Assembly: GCA_027858275.1 (NCBI GenBank)
Contig: JAQIDA010000169.1
Span: 1-6,302 of the forward strand
DNA: 6,302 bases
Direction of reading: 5' to 3'
Origin: Candidatus Kapaibacterium sp.
GTDB lineage: Bacteria; Bacteroidota; Ignavibacteria; Kapaibacteriales; UBA2268
Part shown: in pieces, positions 6,291 through 6,302 of the stretch
Position numbering within the stretch: the stretch's first letter is position 1
Layout: each line of letters starts with the position of its first letter
Program-made: the position numbers and the translations under genes
The notes under the pieces: model-generated
What the model was told of the DNA's origin: nothing
The model's input: the letters and a program-made list of their open reading frames with translations, nothing else
Databases searched by the model: none

Positions 6291-6302
6291 ATGACAATGT
6301 TT
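6291..6302 (+). CDS. Possible start of a further gene, cut by the window edge
   Basis: AGGA (6286-6289) is followed by two in-phase-independent ATG codons, at 6291 and 6296; the second has the better spacing of six bases. Only a few codons are visible, so neither the existence nor the product of a gene can be judged. Confidence 0.2.

Overview
This window holds six complete genes, all on the + strand, and they look like ordinary chromosomal genes. I see no phage, transposon, CRISPR, tRNA or rRNA sequence. The DNA is AT-rich. Shine-Dalgarno sequences are weak or absent before most starts; the first gene is the exception. Together with the form of the LysM protein and the set of envelope genes, this suggests a Gram-negative-type bacterium of the Bacteroidota/Chlorobi/Ignavibacteria/Kapabacteria (FCB) group. 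That placement is an inference from style of sequence, not from a marker gene.

Layout. (1) 63-833: a secreted coiled-coil protein with one LysM domain, closed by a strong intrinsic terminator at 859-901. (2) 1022-4496: a likely operon of phoH (PhoH-family ATPase), cdaA (membrane diadenylate cyclase), pcm (protein-L-isoaspartate methyltransferase) and miaA (tRNA dimethylallyltransferase). phoH and cdaA share one base (TAATG) and pcm and miaA overlap by 8 bases. The cdaA-pcm gap is 73 bases and contains a small hairpin and an 11-base direct repeat. (3) 4594-6246: a PBP4-type (peptidase family S13) D-Ala-D-Ala carboxypeptidase/endopeptidase with all three active-site motifs and two unusual polybasic stretches, preceded by a 97-base gap with a TATAAT box and an 8-base GC palindrome. 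(4) 6247-6302: an AT-only inverted repeat and possibly the start of a further gene.

How they fit together. The two outer genes act on or bind the cell wall in the periplasm. The inner four act on RNA, signalling and protein repair: PhoH is tied to RNA/ribosome quality control, CdaA makes c-di-AMP (linked in other bacteria to osmotic and cell-wall balance), Pcm repairs aged proteins and MiaA modifies A37 of tRNAs. The phoH-cdaA coupling is the most suggestive contextual link.

I did not find a clear novel system. The points most worth a second look are the phoH-cdaA coupling, the polybasic inserts of the PBP4-type enzyme and the expanded loop in the LysM domain.
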